Below, piece after piece: positions 47,801 to 56,530 of a stretch of DNA of 64,000 nt (its first letter is position 1; each line of letters starts with the position of its first letter). The position numbers and the translations under genes are program-made. Source of the stretch: Liolophura sinensis. Lineage: Eukaryota > Mollusca > Polyplacophora > Chitonida > Chitonidae. A model generated the notes under the pieces. That model had not been told where the DNA came from and made no database searches. It worked only from the letters and a program-made list of their open reading frames with translations. The stretch is taken from positions 32,787,385 through 32,851,384 of the forward strand of contig NC_088295.1 in the NCBI RefSeq assembly GCF_032854445.1, in the 5' to 3' direction.

Positions 47801-50800
47801 AACGTGAAAAAGCAGTCGTTTTTACATCTTTTTGACATTGTGGTTTACCCCACACTTGTGTATTGAGTGACCACACATAAAATGTCAGATAGCTCAGGGG
47901 CATTTATGAGCAAGTCATTAAAGCATGTGGACTCTTAAGAGAAAAAACAAAACCAGCAAACTTTTGTTAAGTAAACATGCCCATAAATGATAGATATGTA
48001 TGCAGGAGCAAATAAAACTAAAACCGTATTTATTTATTTACTTATTTATTTATCTTTAAATTGGTGTTTAATGCAATACATTAATACAAGATTGCTGTCA
48101 TTTTTCTGGGGGAGGGAGAGTAATCTACAGACCATAGATAATGCACTGACGAACTTTTCAAAATGTGACGTCCATAAATGCCTACACGTGTCATAATGGT
48201 AGAAAAGACAAGTCTTCAAGACACTCCGTGCTTGCACCCGCGTCTCTTTTTTTGTAAAAGCTCTGTATTTGAGTGTATGACTTCTCTTCTGAGCTTCTTC
48301 TGTTTGTGCTGTGACATACTTTCATCATACTTCTATTGTATAGATGGCGACACAATACTTTGCCGTTAAGCAGATTTCAAGGGAAATATCCACGTCTATA
48401 TTTCACCACGTGTTCCCAAACATTTTACACCAAAGCTACACGCAGATGAACTAAACAAGAACACATTTTCACTTTCAGTTTAACATTTTATCTCAGGAAT
48501 CGTCATATTCCTAAAATAGGTGGCAAGTCTTTTATTAAATGTGAAAGTAGGTTTGCTAACATTTGGAGGAACCAAATAAGAACAAGTTATACTATGCCGT
48601 CTTACCGTATACCAGAGTAGTTGTCTGCAGAGGGGCTGGAGTGGTGACGACGACAGAGCCTGTGAAGGAGAGTAGGAGAGTCAGACAATCAAGGATACAG
48701 TCAGTTCATTTATCAGTTAACAGCATTGGACGTGCTATATCAACAAAACACAATGTTCATCGAACAAAACTGCTCAAAATCAAGTGAGTCGTCAATAATT
48801 TACAAAGTTATCTCCCGAATGATAAGAGCGTCTTCCATTTACTTCCACCCAAGTTAAAAGTTAGCAATCTTTCTTTCACGAAAAGTTGTTTTTGCACATA
48901 TATTTATCAATTGTTGCTTATTACTTGTCTAACCTCCACTCTATGGAAATCACAGCTTGTTTAAATGAGGCTGTAGGCTGTCAAAAATGAGAGTAAACAG
49001 GATCCGAAGCGTACCTTGTTGCTCACTGACAGTAGCTGTCACAGAGGTAATATAATAGCTGCACACAGATCCAGTTCTTGTCCTGACGGTGACATCGTGG
49101 GTTTCGCCAACGGTTAGCGGATTGGTCAGATTGGCTAATAGGATTTCTGGTCCGAACGTGTGACGACTGAGGTTCATTGATCCTGACGACAGCTGCTTTC
49201 CTCCGCCGTATATATACACATTAATCCCGTCATAGTAACCAGCTAACAGGTTGACAGATGCGACAACTTTGCGGGTAGTCAGGGAGGTAACCGTGAGAGC
49301 AATGGGAGGCAGGGGTGGTATATCTGTGGTGGAAATAAAGCACACTTTCATCAGCATGATCATTACCATGACACACGAGTTATAGAAAGGGGGTTACGTA
49401 TCAACAAAATTCTGATCTGGCAACATGCAAATGATATTACCAGCAGACATTCCGTAACATGAAATCCGGCACTGTCTCCGGGCAATCCGATTTAAAGTTG
49501 AATGTTTTTAAGCTCGACGTTATAAGTACCAAAAATAAAAAATTAATGCAAACTACTTTTAAACAACACCATCCGTTCCAATGACTATAGGGTTCAACTT
49601 CATATCGGCAGTGTTTCAGTCATATTGTACCGCGAATATGTTAGAACGAAACAGTTGTATGTCGACAGGAGAACATCACATCAGAACTAAAAGTAAACAG
49701 AACAATATAAAATAAATTCGTATAAAATTTTAAAATAACATAAAATCTACTTTTGTATACTTACCTTCAAAATGTGTTTTAAATATTTAACTGCGTCATC
49801 GACAGGAATCCGGTCAAATAAAACTAATATAGAGTCAACTGTCACACGGAACAGTCAATTGTGGTTTAATAGATATGGACCTATTCTATCTACCAAGCCC
49901 ACATAAGATCTTTGTGGATCATTGAGAAATCACCGATGGGGCGATGCCCTTTAAGTTTTTCAGGAACAGAAGGATAAACCGAGGACGACGAACGGCAGTC
50001 GCAAGGAATCGGACGAGAGAAGTAATATATCGGTAGGAGTTTTATACATAGGATTGTGAGGATCTCGCAAAGACATCACGTGATACTCTTAAAATCTGTG
50101 ATAATCTTGAAATTAGTACAGTAACGTACTACTTGATGGATCCGAAATACCGTCCCCAAAACGTCTATGGGCTCACGCAGCTAGTAAAACATTTGTACGT
50201 GCTAAATGCTCCCGATACGCCCTATGACGGGGAAAGATCGCCATGGCTTCGTTATATTTGGCCAATTTTCCAAGAAATTTGGATCTGTACAGGCGTCTTG
50301 TCACGTGACCGAACTGATCGCCTTTTACGTCAAACTTGCCCAGAGGGCTCATGTCCTGTTCAGGTTCTCGATGTAGGAAGTTAAACCTACCTGTAATTGG
50401 AAGGCACTATATAAGCTGTGTCTTTTAGACAAAGATAAATCAACTTCTCAGGTATTTTTCTAGTATTGTAGTAAAATGCGTTTAGTAATTGGTAATGCAG
50501 TGTTTGCGCTGTCAGCCCTAATTAATATCGATGATTTCTTGTGTAACTATGTATAAAATTGAGCTGTTTACATCGATAATTGAACCAATATCAAAGTCAA
50601 AGTACCCCATTATATATGGCTGGAATTAAGCGCCCTATGTTTAAGAATATTTCATAAATACGAGTAAATCATCGGCTTCAGCCAAGTGACTGGCTTGTGA
50701 TGCACACATGTTTGCCTGTATAACTGACTGTCTGCCACGTCGGTTGGAAGGCATTCGTCAAAGTTCTGAATTGCTCTTTTCTCTTAGGGGAGGTTGGTGG

Positions 50801-53765
50801 GGGGATTCATGTATGGATATTGGTAAAGTTTATGTTAAGAAAAGTTGCTTAAAAACAAGGCACATAATTATGTCCAAATGAACCATTTCTTAGTCATGAA
50901 ATATTGAATGCTTCACAAGAAATGGAAATTTAAACATCAAATTTTCTGTTCTTGTCTTGCGTTATTCCATAGTCATTCATTCATTCTATCTTAAACATTG
51001 CGTTTTGTGGAAACATGAAAGGAACAAAAACTATGCGATGCAAGCCAGCTTCTTTTTAGTAATTCGCAATATACAAAAAAAAAAAAGAAAAATCAATTAA
51101 AACCAAAACAACAGCACACGTTTCGGAAAACATTAAAAGATAAGAAAATATTTTGACAGATAACATTGTTTGAATACATCTCATTGTTTAATATTCAAAG
51201 CAAGGCAAATTGGTATGAAGATGTGGAAAGTTGGCACCAGATTCGTTTGTCTGTATTTGGTAATTGAATAAGAAATATCGTGCTGACACTAGATGCGAAA
51301 TTCATGCAGATCTCAAGTAACCTGCTGCACATCAGTATGTAGCACCGAGCTAGTCATTTGAATCCATCTACAGTAATGTACCATTCACATATGGTGCTAA
51401 CGTTTAGTGTAGACTGAAAAAGACCAGGGGTCGACAAACACATTTCGGACTTAAGCGAAAATTTAAAACCTTGTCACAATGTTTGCATTTTTCTTATGAA
51501 AGTTGAAATTTTGATACCTTTATCTTGAGATAACATTGAGGAGGTGGTAAGGGTTTTAATGTACATTACTCAAAAATAAACTCTAAACTCATATATCAAA
51601 GTTTGGCTTAGGTCAAAATTGGCTTTGTGGAATCGGCCACTGGGTACTAAGTTGCGGTTTTTAAAAATTATTTGTACCTATAGCTCACGGAAGTATGTAT
51701 TTCTTTGAAGTGGGTTTAAACTTGATTTTGAACAGGATTTAATTGATTGGTATTTTATGCCGCACTCAAGAATATTTCACTTATACGAGGTCGGCCAGCT
51801 TTATGGTGAGGAGAAAACGGGGCAAAGCTCAGAGCGACCGCATTGGTGAGAGGCACCTGGGTCATTGTGCCGTGCTGGCGTGCCAAGCCCCTCGGCCACA
51901 GAGGCCCCTGATTTAAACTGTCAGTGACCAAAGCATTGTAATCTATAGTCACTCCGTATGTCATCTCGCATTAAATATAGGCCCATGATATTTTTTATTA
52001 TTATGACCTGAGCTGCAACATATATACATAGTCCACATACATGTATCATTTATACATCATATACGTGAAGGCACACATATTTACTCATGGCATGAACATG
52101 TATACATACACATGTATACATACATAAATACCTACATGTATACATAGATACATATATAGCAGGCCAAGCATTGACATAAAACTGGGAGTTGTTGTTTGTT
52201 AATGAATTTTCTCCACATTGATATAACTAATTAGTTAAGTTGGCCTCTAATGGCTGACATTTTTTTATCGAATATGTTAACACTGTCGCTCATGGATGCT
52301 AAAGTTTTTTCCATACTATATTGTTTCTGCAATAGGTAAAGAAAGTTATTTATATTTAATCTAGTATTCCCAAATTTACTATTATATACGTATTTCTTTG
52401 CAAAAAGTATAATAAGATTTGTTAATTAAATATTAATTATTCTTGAATTTATTACTTTGTTGGGTAGTCCTGTAACTCTTATAACTCTTCCCAGAAAGAT
52501 TTTACCACTGATGCTCAATGGTTTCTTTTTCCGTCCTGTAAAAACTACAGATATCAGAATCTTTCTTTCCTATTTGATAAAGATACGAGTTTGTACAGAT
52601 GATGCCATGGAGAAGATTGTAACGAAAATTCCTCAATTTTGCTTCTGCTGTACAAGAAAGAACCACAATATTGATTGAACAGCACCTGTCAGTGATTATG
52701 ATTTCTAACAGAATGTCTTCACAAAAGTGTAGGTAAAAGTCAAAACAACTTTTAAATAAGTAATCCGTTAAATTTAACGGGGACTCTGTTTTCTGAGTCA
52801 TGTTAGAATGTATCCTGGCATTTGCAGCAGACTAATGTTAAATATGACATATACATTAGATTAGTTCAACAGATATATTGTATTACCTTAACAGCATGTT
52901 ATGGTACAATAACAGAGTACATTCTAACATCACTCAGACTATCTTTTAAAATCAAAATGTGAAACAGATTTCTTTTCAGTAAAACTTTTTTTTAATCAGG
53001 ATTCAAGATTTGGCATAAACTCCAAAATGTCCATGTATCAACGTAAAGATAGATATCAGAGTGATTCTTATAACCATTCATTATATAGCAATGATTATAA
53101 AATTTGACCTACTTTCACTGACACAGCCGAGCGAATCCGTCACTGCAAAAGTATGTCTTGTCACCTAAAAAACAAACGAAAAAGAGAAGTTCTAATTTTG
53201 GCCACGTATATTAAGGATCTTTTGATACATTCTGTCCAACGAATTGCTTGACAAAAATGTGGAGGACATTAAATGTACTCCAAATGAACAATAAATCCTT
53301 TGTTTTATCGACATGTCACCAAGTAGTTTTGTTGTGCCTCTATTGAGGTACATATTGACGTGTTTTGACGTATTTCCTAAATCACGTGCTGTATAGAAAT
53401 CATTAACTTATGTTGTCTTCTTGAAAACAGCTCTATGTAAAACACTTTTTTTTACTTGCCTACATGGTTAATATGATCTTTGTTAGTTTTAATGAATGCT
53501 CTTTATTATCAAAATGAATTGGATTAACTCACTCACGGTGAACCGTCAGAGGAGAATTTCGGATATGAAGCCAACATATTTTGCATAACCATACGGTCTT
53601 TAAAATTTAGCCATGCTGCATTCATTATTAAGGTGAGATGCTTTTTTAGTCTGAAGAATATGAGATACTTTGTGCGTGTATAGATATAGTTCCTCTCACA
53701 AGAACAGTTACAATGGTCAGAGTGAGCCAGAGGCCATTGTAGACTTTCCGCATGTCTGGATCCAT
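26748..53765 (-). CDS. Gene A: FN3-repeat receptor tyrosine pseudokinase (multi-exon)
   Basis: Spliced gene reconstructed from 27 coding exons listed separately; about 3.57 kb of coding sequence, near 1,190 residues. Order: signal peptide (53,765 start), about six FN3 domains (49.3-40.8 kb), an RPTP-like membrane-proximal module (39.9-35.8 kb), one transmembrane helix (33.0 kb), a basic juxtamembrane segment, a full tyrosine-kinase-like domain (31.9-27.7 kb) and a short tail ending at TAA 26,748. Intron phases agree at every junction except between 40,759 and 39,926, where one short exon (length 1 mod 3) is missing from my model, and at 42,936, where a 1-bp deletion breaks the frame. It should sit in the plasma membrane with FN3 domains outside. 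Glycine loop, VAIK Lys, DFG and APE are all altered, so catalysis is not expected; role as signalling scaffold or decoy is inference. The architecture, not a database hit, supports the family call. Confidence 0.8.
27096..27321. mobile_element. MITE with long terminal inverted repeats
   Basis: 226 bp. Left end CTGTTAACTTTAACAGAAAG; right end on the opposite strand CTGTTAAATTTAACAGAAAG; pairing continues through GATGCTAGAATGTATTCTGT for about 60 bp. No coding capacity. Confidence 0.8.
27716..27815 (-). CDS. Gene A exon 26: kinase C-lobe end
   Basis: 100 nt, phase 2 to 0, acceptor CCTCACAG. Reads YTVMLECWKDDPAERPSF then QDLSRRLADMTAHVQ: the CW-x6-RP motif of tyrosine kinase subdomain XI, with the structural Arg kept. 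An alternative donor at 27,722 would drop two residues. Confidence 0.85.
28276..28413 (-). CDS. Gene A exon 25: kinase subdomains IX-X
   Basis: 138 nt, phase 2 at both ends, acceptor CTTCCACAG, donor GTAAGC. Reads WSFGVLMWEIMTYGATPYG, the diagnostic tyrosine-kinase block, then EIRRLLSQNCRLACPKSC. Confidence 0.9.
29001..29074 (-). CDS. Gene A exon 24: end of activation loop, APE region
   Basis: 74 nt, phase 0 to 2, acceptor GTTCTAG, donor GTGAGG. Reads FTFPLCRWASVETLEG then KVYTQQSEV. RW is kept, but APE reads SVE and the subdomain IX Asp (DVWSFG) is Glu. Confidence 0.75.
29293..29409 (-). CDS. Gene A exon 23: catalytic loop and DFG region, degenerate
   Basis: 39 codons, phase 0 at both ends, donor GTACAC (a second GTAAGC donor lies downstream). 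Reads TLHGDLRAVNVLVGGDLTAK then ISGFQHARPVGF. HRD is HGD (Asp and the following Asn kept); DFG is GFQ, so the metal-binding Asp is lost. Confidence 0.85.
29737..29900 (-). CDS. Gene A exon 22: kinase hinge, alpha-D and alpha-E
   Basis: 164 nt, phase 1 to 0, acceptor TTTGCAG, donor GTATAG. Reads DNTVFMINGFEERGDLQSFL, then LTEANLLLFAENVAEGMAHL, matching the G-x-L-x2-FL and GM-x-L patterns of receptor tyrosine kinases. Confidence 0.9.
30425..30526 (-). CDS. Gene A exon 21: kinase alpha-C and beta-4
   Basis: 102 nt, phase 1 at both ends. Reads TSPFERCKAEIDIMRNIG then AHPHVVCFLGYSIQD. The alpha-C Glu is kept although its salt-bridge partner lysine is not. Confidence 0.9.
30715..31065 (+). mobile_element. 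Non-LTR retrotransposon (LINE) RT C-terminal relic
   Basis: Broken plus-strand frames: PLFDYCNVVW, NKVARVIL (with shifts), LDWLNVRKRHDYNT, then a run to QQLTR. This is the stretch after the thumb of CR1/RTE-like reverse transcriptases. Lies in a gene A intron. Confidence 0.65.
31678..31855 (-). CDS. Gene A exon 20: juxtamembrane and kinase N-lobe
   Basis: 178 nt, phase 0 to 1, acceptor CTTTCCAG, donor GTAAAT. Reads ESKYEGMRFDQLAISTFRL, then NENVNKGKHKVLKGTL and QRSVAIRKITG. The GxGxxG glycines are replaced and the VAIK lysine is Arg (VAIR). Confidence 0.85.
32365..32428 (-). CDS. Gene A exon 19: basic juxtamembrane segment
   Basis: 64 nt, phase 2 to 0, acceptor TTTTCAG, donor GTAAGA. Encodes RRRQRPRPKDLNMDPYETM then KP; the basic run is a stop-transfer signal, and YETM a possible SH2 site. 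Confidence 0.8.
32965..33085 (-). CDS. Gene A exon 18: transmembrane helix
   Basis: 121 nt, phase 1 to 2, donor GTATGT. Using the second AG of the acceptor (ACAGAG), it reads LQDSNHCCQRLMW, PAIIILLIVIVVIIV and RFKHQKQKD, in frame with both neighbours. The first AG gives a frame starting KDYKTVTIAVSVSCGL that soon stops (see findings). Confidence 0.75.
33090..35810. other. Gene A large intron
   Basis: Between exons 17 and 18. Contains a possible alternative terminal exon (34,185-34,225), an imperfect short repeat (34,560-34,650), a GC- and G-rich island (34,745-34,930) and an A-rich run near 35.66 kb. No other coding seen. Confidence 0.6.
34745..34930. repeat. GC-rich imperfect repeat island with poly-G
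   Basis: Repeats of TTGCTCGATCTGGCGGGAGA-like units interrupted by a G-run stretch (34,822-34,852) that fits a G-quadruplex pattern on the plus strand. Base composition is unlike the surrounding AT-rich intron. Confidence 0.7.
35816..35842 (-). CDS. Gene A exon 17: 27-nt microexon
   Basis: Phase 1 at both ends, acceptor TTTTCAGAG (second AG), donor GTTAGT. Encodes AEITLKARQ, a plausible last strand of the membrane-proximal module. Supported only by frame and position. Confidence 0.5.
36131..36290 (-). mobile_element. SINE fragment
   Basis: Tail ACTTATTTGTTGGCGTTTTA then CCGTACTCAAGAATATTTCA and the GGAGGAAACAGGGCAGAGCC core; head missing. Followed at 36.32-36.40 kb by a GTAT-rich stretch, GT repeats and a G run. 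Confidence 0.75.
37519..37592 (-). CDS. Gene A exon 16: membrane-proximal module, last part
   Basis: 74 nt, phase 2 to 1. Reads VKAFSCTHGGCTETEY then TSGYQTSE. Two Cys flank a Gly-Gly turn. Conserved in relic B. Confidence 0.8.
38477..38600 (-). CDS. Gene A exon 15: membrane-proximal module, NGPL motif
   Basis: 124 nt, phase 1 to 2, acceptor GTTTTAG, donor GTATGT. Reads RETGFFRYTVGNDGNC, then ESIDTFCNGPLKPATKY. The C-N-G-P-L-K-P-x-T-x-Y pattern is what R3-type receptor tyrosine phosphatases have just outside the membrane. Confidence 0.8.
38853..38975 (-). CDS. Gene A exon 14: membrane-proximal module, YAKWHEA part
   Basis: 123 nt, phase 1 at both ends, acceptor CTTCCAG, donor GTAACT. Reads GTFYMNYAKWHEANSKDF then IIPYRATPVDWYF, matching the Y-x2-W-x-(E/D)-A ... 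PY-x-AT pattern of the same RPTP region. Confidence 0.8.
39143..39309 (+). mobile_element. SINE, 5' truncated
   Basis: Starts near the B box (GTGAGTTTAAGTCC) and ends in GAACGGCGTAAAACACAAAT and an AAATGAATAAATAAATA tail. Confidence 0.75.
39379..39580 (+). mobile_element. SINE with tRNA-like head, 3' truncated
   Basis: Head GGGGCCTTCGTGGCCGAGG, B box GAGTTCAAGTCCAG, then the GTGGTTATCTCTGGGCTCTG core; tail missing. Adjacent to the previous SINE in the same orientation. Confidence 0.75.
39750..39926 (-). CDS. Gene A exon 13: start of membrane-proximal module
   Basis: 177 nt, phase 1 at both ends, acceptor TTGACACAG, donor GTAAGG. Reads PPVPTECVICPDVS, then VQIFQLNLRMDFFTDDTNGK and IVDSGLIVIQ. 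The F-F-x-D-x-N-G-x-I turn is the RPTP-type signature. Confidence 0.8.
40425..40610. mobile_element. SINE fragments in inverted fusion (right copy)
   Basis: Counterpart of 480-650 with few changes. Confidence 0.65.
40759..40863 (-). CDS. Gene A exon 12: second half of FN3-6
   Basis: 35 codons, phase 0 at both ends, donor GTAAGT. Same protein sequence as gene C exon 12. The last strand of this FN3 and the phase change to exon 13 need one more exon that I could not place. Confidence 0.7.
41437..41540 (-). mobile_element. SINE fragment (right copy)
   Basis: Counterpart of 1,515-1,620. Confidence 0.6.
41720..41856 (-). CDS. Gene A exon 11: first half of FN3-6
   Basis: 137 nt, phase 1 to 0. Reads VNVTWEPPKLRDRNAN and a strand ending EYRKK or a near variant; frame and sites as in gene C. 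Confidence 0.8.
42006..42137 (-). CDS. Gene A exon 10: second half of FN3-5
   Basis: 132 nt, phase 1 at both ends. Reads FTDLKEYWPYRIRVRAS then TKAGDGPSSDSEEF. Out of frame with exon 9 of this copy because of the deletion there. Confidence 0.8.
42936..43096 (-). CDS. Gene A exon 9: first half of FN3-5, 1-bp deletion
   Basis: 161 nt where gene C has 162. Reads VYDIRVTVNGTKNVSVCW and on to TSYTLTLVDL, then shifts to ERSYSKIESKLSL; gene C and both extra fragments keep GEELQQDREQ. Acceptor and donor intact. Splicing to exon 10 would reach a stop within about a dozen codons. Confidence 0.8.
43444..43621 (-). CDS. Gene A exon 8: second half of FN3-4
   Basis: 178 nt, phase 0 to 1. Reads PTSPCVSVRTEVFDVNN and GLLPYTEYQLALYVTF. 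Confidence 0.85.
43896..44053 (-). CDS. Gene A exon 7: first half of FN3-4
   Basis: 158 nt, phase 1 to 0. Nearly identical to gene C exon 7; reads SVQSKTSRSIQLNWQRTDNN. Confidence 0.8.
44986..45264 (-). CDS. Gene A exon 6: FN3-3
   Basis: 279 nt, phase 1 at both ends, donor GTAAGT. About six residues differ from gene C. Confidence 0.8.
45667..45945 (-). CDS. Gene A exon 5: FN3-2
   Basis: 279 nt, phase 1 at both ends, donor GTGAGT. Reads GIRVTWTIDTGQLYNVIV and TYTLWLIAESRGV. Confidence 0.85.
48606..48659 (-). CDS. Gene A exon 4: Ser/Thr/Pro linker
   Basis: 54 nt, phase 1 at both ends; encodes SVVVTTPAPLQTTTLVY. Same as gene C. Confidence 0.7.
49015..49323 (-). CDS. Gene A exon 3: FN3-1, membrane-distal domain
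   Basis: 309 nt, phase 1 at both ends, donor GTACGC. Reads LAGYYDGINVYIYGGG and GETHDVTVRTRTGSVC. Roughly 23 of 103 residues differ from gene C. Confidence 0.75.
51741..51909 (-). mobile_element. SINE with internal deletion (right copy only)
   Basis: Tail TTGATTGGTATTTTATGCCG and head ending GGCCACAGAGGCCCC are joined across a missing centre. GATTTAA occurs on both sides and may be the target duplication. Absent from the left copy. Confidence 0.75.
52310..52785 (-). mobile_element. LINE RT tail relic (right copy)
   Basis: Counterpart of 12,440-12,830, with internal deletions; reads LLEIIITDRCCSINIVVLSC and LLHGIICTNSYLYQIGKKDS. Confidence 0.6.
52765..52940. mobile_element. MITE-like element (right copy)
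   Basis: Left end CCGTTAAATTTAACGG, then TCATGTTAGAATGTATCCTG; right arm GAGTACATTCTAACATCACT. Same family as 27,096-27,321. Confidence 0.6.
53113..53164 (-). CDS. Gene A exon 2: N-terminal segment
   Basis: 52 nt, phase 0 to 1; encodes VTRHTFAVTDSLGCVSE. Matches gene C exon 2. Confidence 0.6.
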
Positions 53766-53811
53766 GACAGGGTTTTCCAGATATCATGAATCGCGAGACA
53801 CATTGGTATAC
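53700..53811 (-). CDS. Gene A exon 1: start codon and signal peptide
   Basis: ATG at 53,765; MDPDMRKVYNG then LWLTLTIVTVL; donor GTGAGA. The frame was chosen because it gives a signal peptide, joins exon 2 in phase 0 and is preserved in gene C. An overlapping frame with ATG at 53,787 lacks these features. Confidence 0.7.
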
Positions 53812-54194
53812 CTGTCAAAAACAAACAGATGTTAAAGATGTGTTCAGCAGCCATCTCAGAAAAGTGAAAATGAACATAGAATTTCGCGGTGTTCAAGGGC
53901 AAATTTATCTATCGACGATACAGTAGTTCAAGAAATATCTAAAACTGTAATCTAACAAAATGATCATGTATTGACACAATGGCTTGCATGTGTACACGGT
54001 GTCTTCTAATAGTGATATGTATCATGGAGTCAAATAAGTTATCAAACTTGACAGTATCGCTGTCTGGAGTTTGACACACGTTTGGAAGAGATGTAGACAT
54101 GTATGTACTATTCAAACAGACTGACAGTAGCTGTAACAGTACTCCATTATATCCATTAAAATCTAACCTATCTGAGGATAAGATGCCATCTTAC

Positions 54195-54229
54195 CTGTCG
54201 CCTTCAGTCTTTAATGGCTGAGGTTAACA
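54195..54229 (-). other. Putative 35-nt untranslated exon, gene A
   Basis: Same strong acceptor and donor as 14,225-14,259. Confidence 0.5.
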
Positions 54230-55254
54230 CTGCAGGGGGAGACAGAGATTAAACATTACCTGGGCCTGTATGTCGTCATATACCACACTGATTGTGTACA
54301 TTTCCATTCTTCGTCCTTTCTTCCTGCTTGTCCAGTTTATTGTAACTTGTTAAATGGATAAACCACATATGGAACAGAAAAAGGTTATATATAAATTTTC
54401 TTGCCATGGCGGCTATACAGTAAAGATGTGCTATAGAAAAGAATACAACTACTTTGAACTGGCCTTTCCCCATCTATGTTATGATTGTGATTCAGTATTC
54501 ACCACTGGCGCACGTATACAAAATGTATGAATGATGTATAAATTCCGAGGTGTAGTTTATAATATGTCCCACTACTGCTGATTTGTACACAAGTGAATAA
54601 GTCAGTGGCTGTGTTAAACGTCTACATACGTGAGGAAGGGATGTACGTACACGTGCATATATGTACAGTACTGTAGAGGTGCTATATTGGTTGAAGAGAG
54701 AAACAGCGACATGCTACACACGATACAATGCCCTATAGTTACCGCGCAATACGTTATGTTTGGAAGATCGGAATGTCTGTCAAGAAAAATTGTATAGTTT
54801 AGAGAAGTTATTGAATGAAATGCACCTTAATGTTTATATCTTTTTAACTGTAAGGCGGTGGTGATAGGCACGGAACTATACATCAGAGTACTGCTTGTGT
54901 TAAAATTAAGCAACATCTAAATTATTACCAGGTTTACCTCTGGATGGAACGTCAGGAGGTGCGATGGTTTTCTCCGGGCTTTGTTCCGCTTTCTTTGCAC
55001 TCAGACCTGGCGGCAAGGAAACGAAACTGCTTCACATCTTTCAGAAAAATAAATTTTTCTCATATCATTTTTTAGCAAATTATTCTCGTTTACTCAAATA
55101 ACGCCATCGTGATATTCATGACAGGGAGGAAGAGGGAAGTTTAATACAATTTTGAGTCATCATTACATTACAATGGCTTTCAGTACTTTGTCAGGCCTGG
55201 TCCAAAGCTTTATAATCTTACATGATTTATCTACTTTTGTACAACATGTAACCT

Positions 55255-55570
55255 ATGAGAAAGCTGGGGTGGGTGAAGGTGTGGGGTGGAAGGTTGTGAC
55301 TAACGCGTCTCGCTCATCGCTGACTATTGCCCAGACTGACGTTGTTGGTTTGAATCCCGCTTTGGTTTTTCGGTTGCTGCCTTAACAAGGAATTTTGTCA
55401 GGTGTGGGAATAACGGATTAGTTTCGGACATCAATAGCCCAGATCGTATTTGTATAAATTAAATTTTTTTGAGGACAGTGTAGGCCGTAAGTGGGAAGAC
55501 CTGACTGCAACCTGCGGATGGCTGGTGTAGAACCCCAATCAAATAAATAAAAAGATAAACTGAGGACCGT
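55255..55570 (+). mobile_element. tRNA-like SINE, second type (right copy), with added SINE piece
   Basis: Counterpart of 15,265-15,500. From about 55,485 it carries extra text (GTAAGTGGGAAGACCTGACT, AATCAAATAAATAAA) from the common SINE, absent in the left copy. Confidence 0.5.
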
Positions 55571-55634
55571 GTATAGGACCCATTTCTATAAAATACTTAA
55601 AATAATCCATCCCATTGTGCTGTCGCAACAGTTA

Positions 55635-55905
55635 TTTATTTATTTATTTTTTTGATTGGTGTTTTACGCCGTACTCAAGATTATTTTACTTGTACGACGG
55701 CGGCCAGCATTATGGTGGAAGGAATGCGGGCGGAGCCCTGGGAAAACCAACGACCATCCGCAGGTTGCTGGAAGACCTTCCCACGTACGGCCGGAGGAGA
55801 AGCCAGCAAGAGCTGGACTTGAACTCACAGCGACCGCATTGGTGAGAGACTACTGGGTCATTACGCTGCGCTAGTGCGCTAACCAACTGAGCCACGGAGG
55901 CCCCG
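55635..55905 (-). mobile_element. Near full-length tRNA-derived SINE, flanked by GCAACAGTTA
   Basis: On the minus strand: head GGGGCCTCCGTGGCTCAGTT with A box, B box GTTCAAGTCC, body with the pyrimidine-rich core, and an AATAAATAAATAA tail. Target duplication GCAACAGTTA at 55,625-55,634 and 55,906-55,915; the left copy has the uninterrupted site near 15,568. Best reference copy for the family in this window. Confidence 0.9.
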
Positions 55906-56423
55906 GCAACAGTTAAAAAACTGTTCAAATAATAATGTATAACTATTTAGTGTATACAGATATTATTGTATCACTTTAGCATGCAGTTTATAAATGGTTC
56001 TGAGGCTGTTACATTGTGCCCAATTATGTTAACCCACCATACCTCAATGTGTATATCTTATATACGTATGTATAGTGCGTCGAGTAATTACAATTAAATG
56101 ACTACCATTCTGATTGTCAGTAGTCAGATTTTATGTACCGGTATACTTGATTGCTGGCGACTTTGTATTGTTCATCATTCCCATTTTAGAAATCCTTTGG
56201 ATTCATTGTGTATAAAACTAGACACACAGCTGCATTTTATTGCCTTTTCAATAGCCCCAGCACCAAACTATAGCTGACTATTTTCGACTTCAGCTCTTCA
56301 ATCATTACAGTGATCTTTATAGTCATTTTCTGCGTGAACTTCATAGCAATGTCGTACGAAATGACGAGGTATGATGCGTTTGGTGCAGATTTCAAAATTA
56401 CAGCGTTCAAATAAAGTGTGTAA

Positions 56424-56530
56424 TAGCGTAAATAGCTATTTACGCTAATATAGAGTATATAGTATGTGTATATAATATATACATACATATATATGTGTAT
56501 ATAGTATATAATATAGAGTATGTGTGCGTA
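56424..56530. repeat. Palindrome and TA-rich satellite, right copy only
   Basis: Perfect 24-bp palindrome at 56,424-56,447 (half TAGCGTAAATAG) followed by TATATA/TGTATA repeats. Absent at the matching point near 16.1 kb. Confidence 0.75.

Larger units (their letters stand above)
49400..53110. other. Gene A intron 2 and its contents
   Basis: Holds a SINE (51.74-51.91 kb), an ATACAT-rich stretch (52.02-52.16 kb), a LINE tail (52.31-52.79 kb) and a MITE-like element (52.77-52.94 kb). No coding supported. Confidence 0.6.

Noticed and set aside
50133-50384. Plus-strand open frame of 83 codons in the gene A intron, with similar text at 11.0 kb
   Set aside because: The frame is broken by a stop in the left copy (ACGTAG) and shows no domain; similarity only reflects the segmental duplication.
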